DNA from: CAG-964 sp902789345
GTDB taxonomy: Bacteria > Bacillota > Clostridia > Oscillospirales > Acutalibacteraceae
Length of the DNA stretch: 64,000 nt
Assembly: GCA_052117325.1 (NCBI GenBank)
Contig: JBQKJJ010000009.1
Direction: 5' to 3' (one strand)
A program made the position numbers and the translations under genes. Below are positions 25,485 to 34,212 of this stretch, in pieces. The notes under the pieces were generated by a model. That model saw only the letters and a program-made list of their open reading frames with translations, made no database searches and was not told the DNA's origin. The first letter of the stretch is position 1. Every line of letters starts with the position of its first letter.

Positions 25485-27026
25485 TCATTCCCACTCGATT
25501 GTAGCCGGTGGCTTGGAGGTTATATCGTAGACTACTCTGTTTACATTTTTAACCTCATTTATGATTCTACTTGATACCTTTGCAAGCAGGTCATATGGGA
25601 TTCTTGCCCAATCGGCAGTCATAAAATCGTTGGTTGTTACTCCACGAAGGGCAATTGTATTATCATAGGTTCTGCCGTCACCCATTACACCAACACTGCG
25701 AATACCGGTCAGTACTGCAAAGTATTGGTTAATTTCACGGTCTAATCCGGCGTTTGCAATTTCCTCACGGAAAATAGCATCTGCGTCTTTTAATATGTCA
25801 AGCTTGTCCTCGGTAATGTCGCCTAATATACGAATAGCTAAGCCCGGACCCGGGAACGGCTGACGCCATACCAAAAACTCCGGAACGCCAAGCTCTAAGC
25901 CTGCCTTACGAACCTCATCTTTAAACAGGTCACGCAGTGGCTCTACAATGTCGGTAAAGTCCACATCCTCCGGTAAGCCTCCAACATTGTGGTGGCTCTT
26001 AATAACCTCGGCTTCGCCCACGCCGCTTTCTACAACATCAGGGTATATTGTACCCTGACATAGGAAATCTACCTTGCCGATTTTTCTTGCTTCTTCTTCA
26101 AATACTCTAATAAATTCTTCACCGATAATTTTACGCTTTTTCTCAGGCTCTGAAACACCAGCAAGTTTGCTTAGAAAACGGTCCTGAGCATTTACTCTTA
26201 TTAAGTTCATATCAAACTGCTCTTTAAAAACCTTTTCAACCTGGTCACCCTCGTCTTTGCGAAGCATACCGTGGTCAACAAATATACAGGTTAGCTGTTT
26301 GCCTACGGCCTTGTGAACAAGAAGCGCTGCTACAGAAGAGTCAACACCGCCAGAAAGTCCACATAGAACCTTTTTATCACCAATTTTTTCTTTTAAGTTT
26401 TGAATTGTTGTAGTTACAAATGATGACATTTCCCAGTTACCTGTGCAGTTGCAAATATCAAACAGGAAGTTATGCAGCATTTGCTTACCCTCTTTAGTGT
26501 GTTGAACCTCAGGGTGAAACTGCATTGCATATAGCTTTTTTTCGTCGTTTGCCATTGCAGCTACAGGACAGTCCGCACTGTGTGCTGTAACCTTAAAGCC
26601 CTCCGGAAACTTTGAAATATAATCGGTATGGCTCATCCAAACAACACTGTTTTCAGATACAGAATTAAACATAACACTTGTGTTGTCAAAAGCTACCTCG
26701 GTGTTGCCGTATTCTTTTACAGCAGAGCTGGCAACCTCGCCGCCACAGGAGTTAGCCATCATTTGTGCTCCGTAGCAAATACCTAAAACAGGTATTCCCA
26801 ATTCAAAAAGCTGTGGATCACACTTAGGTGCTTTGTCGGCATATACGCTGTTAGGACCACCGGAAAAAATAACACCCTTATATCCTAAAGCCGAAATTTC
26901 AGCGGCAGTTGTTTTGTATGATTTAATCTCGCAATATACATTTTGCTCACGAACTCGTCTTGCAATAAGCTGTGCATACTGACCGCCAAAGTCCATAACC
27001 AAAATAGCTTCACTCTTAATATTCAT
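25485..27026 (-). CDS. guaA: GMP synthase (glutamine-hydrolysing)
   Basis: GuaA converts XMP to GMP. The 513-residue protein has a class I glutamine amidotransferase domain (GICYGAQMMA with the nucleophilic Cys, and MQFHPEVQHT), the ATP-pyrophosphatase P-loop GLSGGVDSSVAA, and the C-terminal dimerisation domain ending PPATIEWE. AGGAGG precedes the ATG. The last codons form the att core of the adjoining mobile element, whose insertion keeps the reading frame intact. Confidence 0.97.
   Translation of the reverse strand: MNIKSEAILVMDFGGQYAQLIARRVREQNVYCEIKSYKTTAAEISALGYKGVIFSGGPNSVYADKAPKCDPQLFELGIPVLGICYGAQMMANSCGGEVASSAVKEYGNTEVAFDNTSVMFNSVSENSVVWMSHTDYISKFPEGFKVTAHSADCPVAAMANDEKKLYAMQFHPEVQHTKEGKQMLHNFLFDICNCTGNWEMSSFVTTTIQNLKEKIGDKKVLCGLSGGVDSSVAALLVHKAVGKQLTCIFVDHGMLRKDEGDQVEKVFKEQFDMNLIRVNAQDRFLSKLAGVSEPEKKRKIIGEEFIRVFEEEARKIGKVDFLCQGTIYPDVVESGVGEAEVIKSHHNVGGLPEDVDFTDIVEPLRDLFKDEVRKAGLELGVPEFLVWRQPFPGPGLAIRILGDITEDKLDILKDADAIFREEIANAGLDREINQYFAVLTGIRSVGVMGDGRTYDNTIALRGVTTNDFMTADWARIPYDLLAKVSSRIINEVKNVNRVVYDITSKPPATIEWE
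25487..25497. repeat. Right att core repeat in the guaA 3' end
   Basis: ATTCCCACTCG is identical to 14211-14221 and overlaps the last codons and stop of guaA. Confidence 0.85.
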
Positions 27027-27229
27027 TAACTAACCTCCTGTTAAAAATAATCCCCTAGACGCGGAGAGCTATTTGTTTTACAACATATCAATTATATTTA
27101 AAAACACACCTTAAAAGGATTGCATTTTCAGAAAAATAAAACAGATACTCTGTGAAACAATGTATATGTTTAAGATACCATAAACTATGGGTATAGTCAA
27201 GATTTTGACCGTATATAATTAACGGTACA

Positions 27230-27247
27230 TCTGCGTTGTAAATAGAT
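27230..27247 (+). repeat. Dispersed 18-bp repeat, copy 1
   Basis: TCTGCGTTGTAAATAGAT recurs exactly at 63890-63907, with weaker likeness on both sides (T-rich run and AGTAA/AGGTAA after it). Confidence 0.5.
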
Positions 27248-27297
27248 TTATCCTTTTTAAGTAACTTTTTTGATATTGTAATTTTGAGGGGTAAAAT

Positions 27298-27480
27298 GTG
27301 CCGCAGAAAGAAAAACATTACAATTGGTCATACAATAAGTATTCAAAATTGGATAATGAGCGTCTGTTTAAGATTTCTCCACAATATGTTCAACGCTGGA
27401 TATATGAAAATGACACGCCTTATGTAGAAAGCTTTGATTTTGTTAACGGAGTGTATAATAAGGAAATTTATAAGTGTTGA
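27298..27480 (+). CDS. Possible small protein of 60 residues
   Basis: A GTG at 27298 preceded by GAGGGG opens a 60-codon frame rich in Tyr, Asn and Lys (YNKYSKLDNERLFKISPQYV). No family is recognised. It might be a real small gene or a remnant; an overlapping ATG frame of 43 codons begins four bases earlier. Confidence 0.3.
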   Translation: MPQKEKHYNWSYNKYSKLDNERLFKISPQYVQRWIYENDTPYVESFDFVNGVYNKEIYKC

Positions 27481-27560
27481 TGTATTCAAACCAATTTTGG
27501 CACTCCCCCATTTTTGTATTAACAAAGTTTAGGAATATTTATTAATAAAACTTTGGTTAG

Positions 27561-27600
27561 CATCACATTTTGTCAAAATATGTATTGACAAAATGTGATG
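27561..27600. promoter_or_regulatory. 16-bp perfect dyad overlapping the -35 box of the aldolase promoter
   Basis: CATCACATTTTGTCAA (27561-27576) and TTGACAAAATGTGATG (27585-27600) are exact reverse complements with an 8-bp centre. The right arm begins with the -35 hexamer, so a dimeric repressor or activator bound here would act directly on the promoter. Confidence 0.75.
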
Positions 27601-27613
27601 CTGTTTATATAAT
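27585..27613 (+). promoter_or_regulatory. Consensus sigma-A promoter of the aldolase gene
   Basis: TTGACA at 27585, 17 bp, TATAAT at 27608: a perfect match to the vegetative consensus. Confidence 0.9.
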
Positions 27614-27644
27614 ATTTAAGGAAGTGCGTGTGTGTTTCTGTAAG

Positions 27645-27693
27645 TAACGCTTTAACACATAAAAGCGTTACACTTTTATGTGTTAAAGCGTTA
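27645..27693 (+). promoter_or_regulatory. 21-bp perfect hairpin in the aldolase mRNA leader
   Basis: The left arm TAACGCTTTAACACATAAAAG (27645-27665) pairs with 27673-27693 without mismatch around the loop CGTTACA. GAGGAGG starts 10 bases after it. There is no T-run, so it is not a plain terminator; it may protect the mRNA, control translation or be a DNA-binding site. Confidence 0.8.
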
Positions 27694-27717
27694 TAGATAA
27701 CTTGAGGAGGAAATAAA

Positions 27718-28701
27718 ATGGCAAAATTAACTGAAGCAAACCTGGTAACTTACAGCCCCAATTTAAAGGTTTTGGACTGCACCCTTAGAGACGGAGGTTT
27801 GGTAAATAATTTCTACTTTACTGATGAATTTGTTAAAGATTTGTACAATGCCGCTATAAAGGCAGGTATTGACTATATGGAGTTTGGTTACAAGGCTTCT
27901 ACCGATATTTTCAATGAGAGCGATTTTGGTAAGTGGAAGTTCTGTAAAGACGATGACATTAGAGCGATTGTAGGAGATAATGACACTAATCTAAAAATTT
28001 CCGTTATGGCTGATGTTGGCAGAACAAACCATAAGCGTGACATAATCAACAGAGCCGACAGCCCTATTGACCTAATCAGAGTTGCTACATATATTAACAC
28101 TGTTCCGGCAGCAATTGAGATTATTGAGGACGCTAAGAACAAGGGCTACGAGGTTTCCTGCAATATTATGGCTGTTTCAAAGGTAAACAACGAGGACTTA
28201 ATGAATGGTCTTAAGGAAATTGCCAACAGTAGCGTTGATGTAATCTATATGGTAGACAGCTTTGGTTCATACTATCCTGAACAGATAGCTAAACTTGCTG
28301 ACCAGTATGTTGAAATTGGTGACAAATACAAAAAGAATATTGGTATTCACGCTCACAACAACCAGCAGCTTGCTTTTGCAAATACAATTACATCACTTAG
28401 ACATGGTGCAAACTTCCTTGATTCAACAGTAAGCGGTATGGGCAGAGGTGCCGGCAACTGCTTCACAGAATCACTTCTTGGCTTTTTGAGAAACCCAAGG
28501 TACAACCTTGTGCCAATTATGGACTTTGTTCAAAAGCATATGCTACAGCTTAAAAAGGACGGCAATGTATGGGGATATGACATTCCATATCTGCTTACCG
28601 GCGTTTTAAACGCTCACCCGTCATCAGCTATTAGATTTATAAAGGAAAACAGAACAGATTATTCGAAATACTATCAAGAGCTTTTAGATGACACACTGTA
28701 A
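27718..28701 (+). CDS. HMGL-family aldolase (4-hydroxy-2-oxovalerate aldolase-like)
   Basis: The 327-residue protein has the HMG-CoA-lyase-like TIM barrel: VLDCTLRDGGLVNNFYF at the start, YMVDSFGSYYPEQI, and the metal-binding GIHAHNNQQLAFANT. TVSGMGRGAGNCFTESLLG closes the barrel. Stand-alone genes of this kind are annotated as aldolases, but the substrate is unknown. The partner dehydrogenase of catabolic pathways is absent. The strong promoter, operator dyad and leader hairpin upstream show that it is tightly controlled. Confidence 0.85.
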   Translation: MAKLTEANLVTYSPNLKVLDCTLRDGGLVNNFYFTDEFVKDLYNAAIKAGIDYMEFGYKASTDIFNESDFGKWKFCKDDDIRAIVGDNDTNLKISVMADVGRTNHKRDIINRADSPIDLIRVATYINTVPAAIEIIEDAKNKGYEVSCNIMAVSKVNNEDLMNGLKEIANSSVDVIYMVDSFGSYYPEQIAKLADQYVEIGDKYKKNIGIHAHNNQQLAFANTITSLRHGANFLDSTVSGMGRGAGNCFTESLLGFLRNPRYNLVPIMDFVQKHMLQLKKDGNVWGYDIPYLLTGVLNAHPSSAIRFIKENRTDYSKYYQELLDDTL

Positions 28702-28758
28702 TTTATAAACTACAGACTATAATTATGTTCATTTTAAAAATGCTTTGATAAATTACAT

Positions 28759-28822
28759 AATCCCCTTAGAGTGTTACACTTAAAATTGCAGTAATTTTAA
28801 GTTAGGCTCTAAGGGGATTTTC
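28759..28822. terminator. Terminator after the aldolase gene
   Basis: AATCCCCTTAGAG and CTCTAAGGGGATT pair, with an inner stem CTTAAAATT/AATTTTAAG, followed by TTTTCT. The rest of 28702-29101 holds only the ppdK terminator. Confidence 0.85.
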
Positions 28823-28990
28823 TATACTCTGATAGAATATGCCTTTAATGGACGATATTTGCGTTATAGGCGCAAATACCTTTTCACCTGTATTGTTAAA
28901 GGGTAGACATTAAAAATTAACCCATAGGGATTTTATTATAGCTTTTACCTCTCCCTCTGCTTTGTTACTAAGCATCATAAGGATTTAAAA

Positions 28991-29024
28991 ATCCGTCTGC
29001 TGCAATTTCTTGCAACAGACGGAT
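28991..29024 (-). terminator. Terminator of ppdK
   Basis: ATCCGTCTG..TGCA and TGCA..CAGACGGAT pair and are followed by a T-run on the minus strand. Confidence 0.85.
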
Positions 29025-29101
29025 AAATGTTTTATAAGCTCAACCGATAATTATACACAAACAAATGTATAACCTCGCTATTCACTGTATTAACTAATAA
29101 A

Positions 29102-31729
29102 TTACTTATTTGCAATAGCAGCCTGAGCAGCAGCCAATCTAGCTATTGGAACTCTAAATGGAGAGCAAGATACATAGTCAAGACCAATCTTGTGGCAGAA
29201 CTCTACTGAAGATGGGTCACCACCGTGCTCACCGCAGATACCAATGTGTAGGTTAGGATTTACAGGCTTACCTAGCTTAATAGCCATATCCATTAGCTTA
29301 CCAACACCAACCTGGTCTAGCTTAGCAAATGGATCGTTCTCGAAGATCTTAGCGTCATAGTAAGCATCTAGGAACTTACCTGCATCATCACGGCTGAAGC
29401 CGTATGTCATCTGAGTTAGGTCGTTAGTACCGAAGCAGAAGAAATCAGCCTCTTTAGCAATATCGTCAGCTGTTAGAGCAGCACGAGGAATTTCGATCAT
29501 TGTACCTACTTCGTACTTTAGGTCACTGCCGGCAGCAGCAATTTCAGCGTCAGCTGTTTCAACAACAACCTTCTTAACATACTTAAGCTCTTTAACATCA
29601 CCAACTAGTGGAATCATAATTTCAGGCTTAACTGTCCAGTCGCTGTGAGCCTTCTGAACATTGATAGCAGCACGAATAACAGCTGTTGTCTGCATCTTAG
29701 CAATTTCAGGATATGTAACAGCCAAACGACAACCTCTGTGGCCCATCATTGGGTTAAACTCGTGTAGAGAGTTGATGATTGTCTTAATCTCTTCAACTGT
29801 CTTGCCCTGTGCATCAGCAAGCTTCTTAATGTCAGCCTCTTCTGTAGGAACAAACTCGTGTAGAGGTGGATCCAAGAAACGGATTGTAACAGGATTACCC
29901 TCAAGAGCCTCATACAAAGCCTCAAAATCGCCCTGCTGATATGGAAGAATCTTAGCAAGAGCTGCTTCTCTCTCTTCAACTGTATCTGAGCAGATCATCT
30001 CACGGAATGCAGCAATTCTGTCCTCTTCAAAGAACATATGCTCTGTACGGCAAAGACCAATACCCTCTGCGCCAAGCTCTCTAGCCTTCTTAGCGTCAGC
30101 CGGTGTATCAGCATTTGTACGAACCTTTAGCTTTCTGTACTTGTCAGCCCAAGCCATGATTCTGCCGAATTCGCCGGCAATCTTAGCGTCAACTGTAGGA
30201 ATCTGACCGTCGTAAATGTTACCTGTTGTACCGTCGATAGAAATGTAGTCACCCTCGTGGAATTCCTTACCGCCAAGTGTGAACTTCTTGTTCTCTTCGT
30301 CCATAGCGATGTCGCCACAACCTGATACACAGCAAGTACCCATACCACGAGCAACAACGGCTGCGTGAGATGTCATACCGCCACGAACTGTTAGGATACC
30401 CTGAGAAGCCTTCATACCTGTAATATCTTCAGGTGATGTTTCCAAACGAACCAAAACAACCTTCTCGCCCTTTGCGTTCCAAGCCTCTGCATCCTCAGCT
30501 GAGAATACAACCTTACCGCAAGCAGCACCAGGAGAAGCGCCTAGGCCCTTACCCATAGGTGTAGCAGCCTTTAGAGCAGCTGTGTCGAACTGTGGGTGTA
30601 GAAGTGTATCAAGGTTACGAGGGTCGATCATTGCAACAGCCTCTTCCTCTGTTCTCATACCCTCGTCAACAAGGTCACAAGCAATCTTTAGAGCAGCCTG
30701 AGCTGTTCTCTTACCGTTTCTTGTCTGAAGCATATATAGCTTCTTGTTCTCAACTGTGAACTCCATATCCTGCATATCTCTGTAGTGGTTCTCCAAAGTT
30801 GAGCAAACTTCCTTAAACTGAGCAAATGCCTCTGGGAATTCCTCTTCCATCTTAGCAATTGGCATAGGTGTACGAACACCAGCAACAACGTCCTCGCCCT
30901 GTGCGTTAATTAGGAATTCACCCATAAGCTTCTTCTCACCTGTAGCAGGGTCTCTTGTAAATGCAACACCTGTACCACAGTCATCACCCATATTACCAAA
31001 TGCCATTGACTGTACGTTAACAGCAGTACCCCATGAATATGGAATATCGTTGTCACGACGGTAAACATTTGCACGAGGGTTGTCCCAAGAACGGAATACT
31101 GCCTTAACAGCACCCATTAGCTGCTCCTTAGGATCGTCAGGGAAGTCAACGCCGATCTTCTCCTTGTACTCAGCCTTAAACTGTGAAGCAAGCTCCTTTA
31201 GGTCTTCAGCTGTTAGCTCAACATCATATGTAACGCCCTTTTCAGCCTTCATCTTGTCGATAAGCTCTTCAAAATACTTCTTACCAACTTCCATAACTAC
31301 ATCAGAATACATCTGAATAAATCTTCTGTAGCAGTCCCAAGCCCAACGAGGGTTGCCTGATTTCTCAGCAATTACATTAACAACATCCTCATTTAAACCA
31401 AGGTTAAGAATTGTATCCATCATACCAGGCATTGAAGCTCTGGCACCTGAACGAACGGATACAAGCAATGGATTTTCCTTATCACCAAACTTCTTGCCTG
31501 TAATCTCTTCCATCTTCTCAATGTACTCATTGATCTGACCCTGAATCTCATCGTTGATTTCACGGCCGTCCTCATAGTACTGTGTACAAGCCTCAGTTGT
31601 GATTGTAAAGCCCTGAGGTACAGGAAGACCAATGTGTGTCATCTCTGCAAGGTTTGCACCCTTACCACCAAGAAGCTCTCTCATGTTAGCATTACCTTCG
31701 CTAAAAAGGTATACCCATTTGTTTGCCAT
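29102..31729 (-). CDS. ppdK: Pyruvate, phosphate dikinase
   Basis: This enzyme interconverts pyruvate, ATP and Pi with PEP, AMP and PPi. In anaerobes it often serves glycolysis with PPi. From the ATG at 31729 the protein is 875 residues, the usual length; AGGAGG stands nine bases before it, so the longer frame from 31771 is rejected. It shows the N-terminal ATP-grasp domain (GGKGANLAEMT), the phosphohistidine loop GGMTSHAAVVARGMG, and the C-terminal PEP-binding barrel with GICGEHGGDPSS and the catalytic Cys in DYVSCSPFRVP. Its codon choice is strongly biased, which fits high expression. Confidence 0.97.
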   Translation of the reverse strand: MANKWVYLFSEGNANMRELLGGKGANLAEMTHIGLPVPQGFTITTEACTQYYEDGREINDEIQGQINEYIEKMEEITGKKFGDKENPLLVSVRSGARASMPGMMDTILNLGLNEDVVNVIAEKSGNPRWAWDCYRRFIQMYSDVVMEVGKKYFEELIDKMKAEKGVTYDVELTAEDLKELASQFKAEYKEKIGVDFPDDPKEQLMGAVKAVFRSWDNPRANVYRRDNDIPYSWGTAVNVQSMAFGNMGDDCGTGVAFTRDPATGEKKLMGEFLINAQGEDVVAGVRTPMPIAKMEEEFPEAFAQFKEVCSTLENHYRDMQDMEFTVENKKLYMLQTRNGKRTAQAALKIACDLVDEGMRTEEEAVAMIDPRNLDTLLHPQFDTAALKAATPMGKGLGASPGAACGKVVFSAEDAEAWNAKGEKVVLVRLETSPEDITGMKASQGILTVRGGMTSHAAVVARGMGTCCVSGCGDIAMDEENKKFTLGGKEFHEGDYISIDGTTGNIYDGQIPTVDAKIAGEFGRIMAWADKYRKLKVRTNADTPADAKKARELGAEGIGLCRTEHMFFEEDRIAAFREMICSDTVEEREAALAKILPYQQGDFEALYEALEGNPVTIRFLDPPLHEFVPTEEADIKKLADAQGKTVEEIKTIINSLHEFNPMMGHRGCRLAVTYPEIAKMQTTAVIRAAINVQKAHSDWTVKPEIMIPLVGDVKELKYVKKVVVETADAEIAAAGSDLKYEVGTMIEIPRAALTADDIAKEADFFCFGTNDLTQMTYGFSRDDAGKFLDAYYDAKIFENDPFAKLDQVGVGKLMDMAIKLGKPVNPNLHIGICGEHGGDPSSVEFCHKIGLDYVSCSPFRVPIARLAAAQAAIANK

Positions 31730-32229
31730 TTGACAATTCCTCCTAAGAAAAATTTTAATTAAGCACCGCATACACGGCGCACTACTAGCTGACTTTTATA
31801 CTAAGTCTAAAAGTTATTATAACAAATACTTTTAAAAATTACCATACCTTTTTGCTAATTTACTATAAGTTTTCTAAAATTTTTAACATTAAATCTAACA
31901 GTACAAAAAAATTCATTTATTATTACATCATTAAATAACAATTTATAACAATAATTTTACTTTAAAAACTTTTTAAAGCCATACAAAAAAATAAATAAGC
32001 AAGATATAGCTAAATTAAACCGCTTTGCAGTATGTCTACTTTATTAATTTATTTCATATGATTTTCACTATTACTGTTGAAAGTAATAAATTTATAATTT
32101 TCATATTTTTTATGTCGAAAAGGGTTGAAATTTTTTTCAACTATGAGATAATATAAATGTATGTGAAAAAATTAACTAAATTCTTTTGTTTCTTTTTTCA
32201 GTAATCAATATAACGGAGGATTTTCCATT
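31730..32229. other. 500-bp AT-rich intergenic region between ppdK and the GlmU-like gene
   Basis: This holds the divergent promoters of ppdK and the uridylyltransferase gene. On the plus strand TTGAAA (32125) with GATAAT or TAATAT 16-18 bp later is a fair promoter. On the minus strand TATAAT lies about 90 bp before ppdK with a poor -35. No ORF, hairpin or RNA motif was recognised. Confidence 0.6.
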
Positions 32230-32988
32230 ATGGCAAATAAATGTGCTGTTATTCTTGCCGGCGGCGAGGGTAAGCGTATGAAATCTGACAAGCCTAAAAC
32301 CTTGTCACAGGTTTTGTCAAAGCCTATGCTGCAGTGGGTTATAGACGCTTTAAGAAAAAGCGGTGTAGACAGTATCTGCGTTGTTAAGGGCTACAAAAAG
32401 GAATGTATAGAGGACTTTGTGGCAGACCTGCCATACAAAATAACTACTGTTTATCAGGCAGAGCGCCTTGGTACCGGTCACGCAGTGATGATGGCAAAGG
32501 AATTTTTGACAGAACACGGCGGCGATGTTATTATACTAAACGGCGACGCACCTTTTATGGACAGCCAAACAATTGAAGATGCTTACAAACAGCACACAGC
32601 CTTGAAAAACAGTGCTACTGTTATTTCAGCTAAAGTCAGCGACCCTACAGGCTATGGCAGAATTGTAAGAAATCCTGACGGCTCACTAAAAGCAATTGTA
32701 GAGCAAAAGGATGCCGATGCTGCTACGGCTGCTGTTAATGAAGTAAACTCCGGTGGCTTTTGGTTTAACACAGCCGACCTTTTAAGTGTGCTTGACAAAA
32801 TTCAGGCAAATAACGCCGCAAAGGAGTATTACCTGCCGGACGCACTAAAGCTGCTGCTTGATAACGGCAAAAGCGTTGGCGCATATACTGCCGCTTCAGC
32901 CGACACTGTGCTTGGCGCAAACGACCCTGCTCAGCTGGCAGAGCTGAATGATATTGCCAAAAGCAAGTACGGTAAATATCCATATTAA
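32230..32988 (+). CDS. GlmU-like UDP-N-acetylglucosamine pyrophosphorylase lacking the acetyltransferase domain
   Basis: The 252-residue protein is an NTP-transferase: AVILAGGEGKRMKSDKPK (nucleotide-binding loop), YQAERLGTGHAV, LNGDAPFM and EVNSGGFWF, as in the N-terminal half of GlmU. The left-handed beta-helix acetyltransferase half (about 200 residues) is absent, and the stop is followed by prs. glmU-prs adjacency is the same as in Bacillus. It probably makes UDP-GlcNAc for wall synthesis, with the acetylation done by another protein. GGAGG precedes the ATG. Confidence 0.87.
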   Translation: MANKCAVILAGGEGKRMKSDKPKTLSQVLSKPMLQWVIDALRKSGVDSICVVKGYKKECIEDFVADLPYKITTVYQAERLGTGHAVMMAKEFLTEHGGDVIILNGDAPFMDSQTIEDAYKQHTALKNSATVISAKVSDPTGYGRIVRNPDGSLKAIVEQKDADAATAAVNEVNSGGFWFNTADLLSVLDKIQANNAAKEYYLPDALKLLLDNGKSVGAYTAASADTVLGANDPAQLAELNDIAKSKYGKYPY

Positions 32989-33067
32989 CAGTCTGTATTT
33001 TTTATTAACAAAACTAAAGTAAATTTTATTACACTCTTGTGTAACTGAATATTAGGAGGACATTTAC

Positions 33068-34027
33068 ATGAATTTTCACGGTAAAGACATTAAAATTTTT
33101 GCAGGAAGCTCAAATCTTACAGTAGCTAAGGGTATTGCAGACGGTTTGGGTTTACCACTGGGTAAGTCAGACTGCTGTACTTTCAGCGACGGTGAAATTG
33201 CAATTTCACTTAACGAATCAGTTCGTGGTTCTGAGTGCTTTATTGTACAGTCAACCTGTGACCCTGTAAACGACAACCTTATGGAGCTTTTAATTATGAT
33301 TGACGCAATGAAGAGAGCTTCTGCTGCAAGAATTACAGCAGTTATGCCTTATTTCGGATATGCTCGTCAGGACAGAAAAGCTAAGCCAAGAGATCCAATC
33401 TCAGCTAAATTAGTTGCCGACCTTATTACAACTGCCGGCGCTGACAGACTGCTTACAATGGATCTTCATGCTAACCAGATTCAGGGCTTCTTTAATATTC
33501 CTGTTGATCACCTTTTGGGTGCACCTTTACTTGCAAGATATATGAAAGAAATGGTTGGCAGTGATAAGGAAGATTACATAGTTGTTTCTCCTGACCTGGG
33601 TTCAGTTACAAGAGCAAGAAACTTTGCTAATAAAATTGGCTGCGGTCTTGCTATAGTTGACAAGAGAAGACAGAGAGCGAATGTTTCAGAGGTTATGAAC
33701 ATTATCGGTGATGTTAAGGACAAGAAGGTTATTCTTGTTGACGATATGATTGACACAGCCGGTACACTTTGCAATGCGGCTGCTGCACTTATTGAAAGAG
33801 GCGGCGCTACAAGCGTTACAGCCTGTGCTACACATGCTGTTCTTTCCGGTCCTGCTATTGAAAGAATCCAGAATAGCGTTATTTCAAAGGTTGTTCTTCT
33901 TGACACAGTACCTGTTGAGGGCGAAAAGCTTATAGACAAATTTACTGTACTTCCTGTAGCTCCTACATTTGCAAGAGCTATCGAGAGAATTTACGCTGAC
34001 CAGCCATTCAACAATGTATTTGGCTGA
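33068..34027 (+). CDS. prs: Ribose-phosphate pyrophosphokinase
   Basis: Prs makes PRPP for purine, pyrimidine, His and Trp synthesis. The 319-residue protein has the family motifs FSDGEIAISLNES, YARQDRKAKPRDPISAKL, DLHANQIQGFF and the PRPP loop VDDMIDTAGTL. Length is standard. AGGAGG precedes the ATG. It follows the GlmU-like gene by 79 bp on the same strand, and the purine operon lies next to it on the other strand. Confidence 0.97.
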   Translation: MNFHGKDIKIFAGSSNLTVAKGIADGLGLPLGKSDCCTFSDGEIAISLNESVRGSECFIVQSTCDPVNDNLMELLIMIDAMKRASAARITAVMPYFGYARQDRKAKPRDPISAKLVADLITTAGADRLLTMDLHANQIQGFFNIPVDHLLGAPLLARYMKEMVGSDKEDYIVVSPDLGSVTRARNFANKIGCGLAIVDKRRQRANVSEVMNIIGDVKDKKVILVDDMIDTAGTLCNAAAALIERGGATSVTACATHAVLSGPAIERIQNSVISKVVLLDTVPVEGEKLIDKFTVLPVAPTFARAIERIYADQPFNNVFG

Positions 34028-34061
34028 TAAATAAGCAGTTAATTTAGTTTTGTTTTATCCT

Positions 34062-34097
34062 ATCCCCTTGCATTAGGTTATATGCAAGGGGATTTTC
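34062..34097 (+). terminator. Terminator of prs
   Basis: ATCCCCTTGCAT and ATGCAAGGGGAT pair and are followed by TTTTCT. Confidence 0.9.
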
Positions 34098-34135
34098 TAT
34101 TGCGGAGAAAATTTTCCAAATTCCATTTAGATAAA

Positions 34136-34169
34136 AAATCGCCCCACAGTATATGACATACTGTGGGGC
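34136..34169 (-). terminator. Terminator of the pur operon
   Basis: GCCCCACAGTAT and ATACTGTGGGGC pair; on the minus strand the stem is followed by a T-run. Confidence 0.9.
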
Positions 34170-34212
34170 TGATTAATAAACACAAAGAATAACAGACTAT
34201 ATTAATAATTAA

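Larger units (their letters stand above)
14211..25497. mobile_element. Integrative mobilizable element in the 3' end of guaA carrying R-M and CBASS
   Basis: The element is bounded by the direct repeat ATTCCCACTCG at 14211-14221 and 25487-25497; the right copy is the last codons of guaA. It carries a tyrosine integrase, an excisionase-like gene, a MobC-like gene, a RepA-type ATPase, a MobV relaxase and TnpV, plus an Xre regulator pair, a type II R-M system and a two-gene CBASS. It has no conjugation apparatus, so it must be mobilised by another element. The 3' end of guaA is a known island insertion site. Total size is about 11.3 kb. Confidence 0.9.

Noticed and set aside
14211..25497. The element as a conjugative transposon or prophage
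   Set aside because: No coupling protein, type IV secretion, capsid, terminase or lysis genes are present; only mobilisation genes.
27088..27318. 76-residue minus-strand ORF upstream of guaA
   Set aside because: It is very AT-rich, has no ribosome site and no recognisable motif.
27645..27693. Leader hairpin as an ordinary terminator
   Set aside because: No T-run follows, and the ribosome site and start codon of the aldolase come directly after it.
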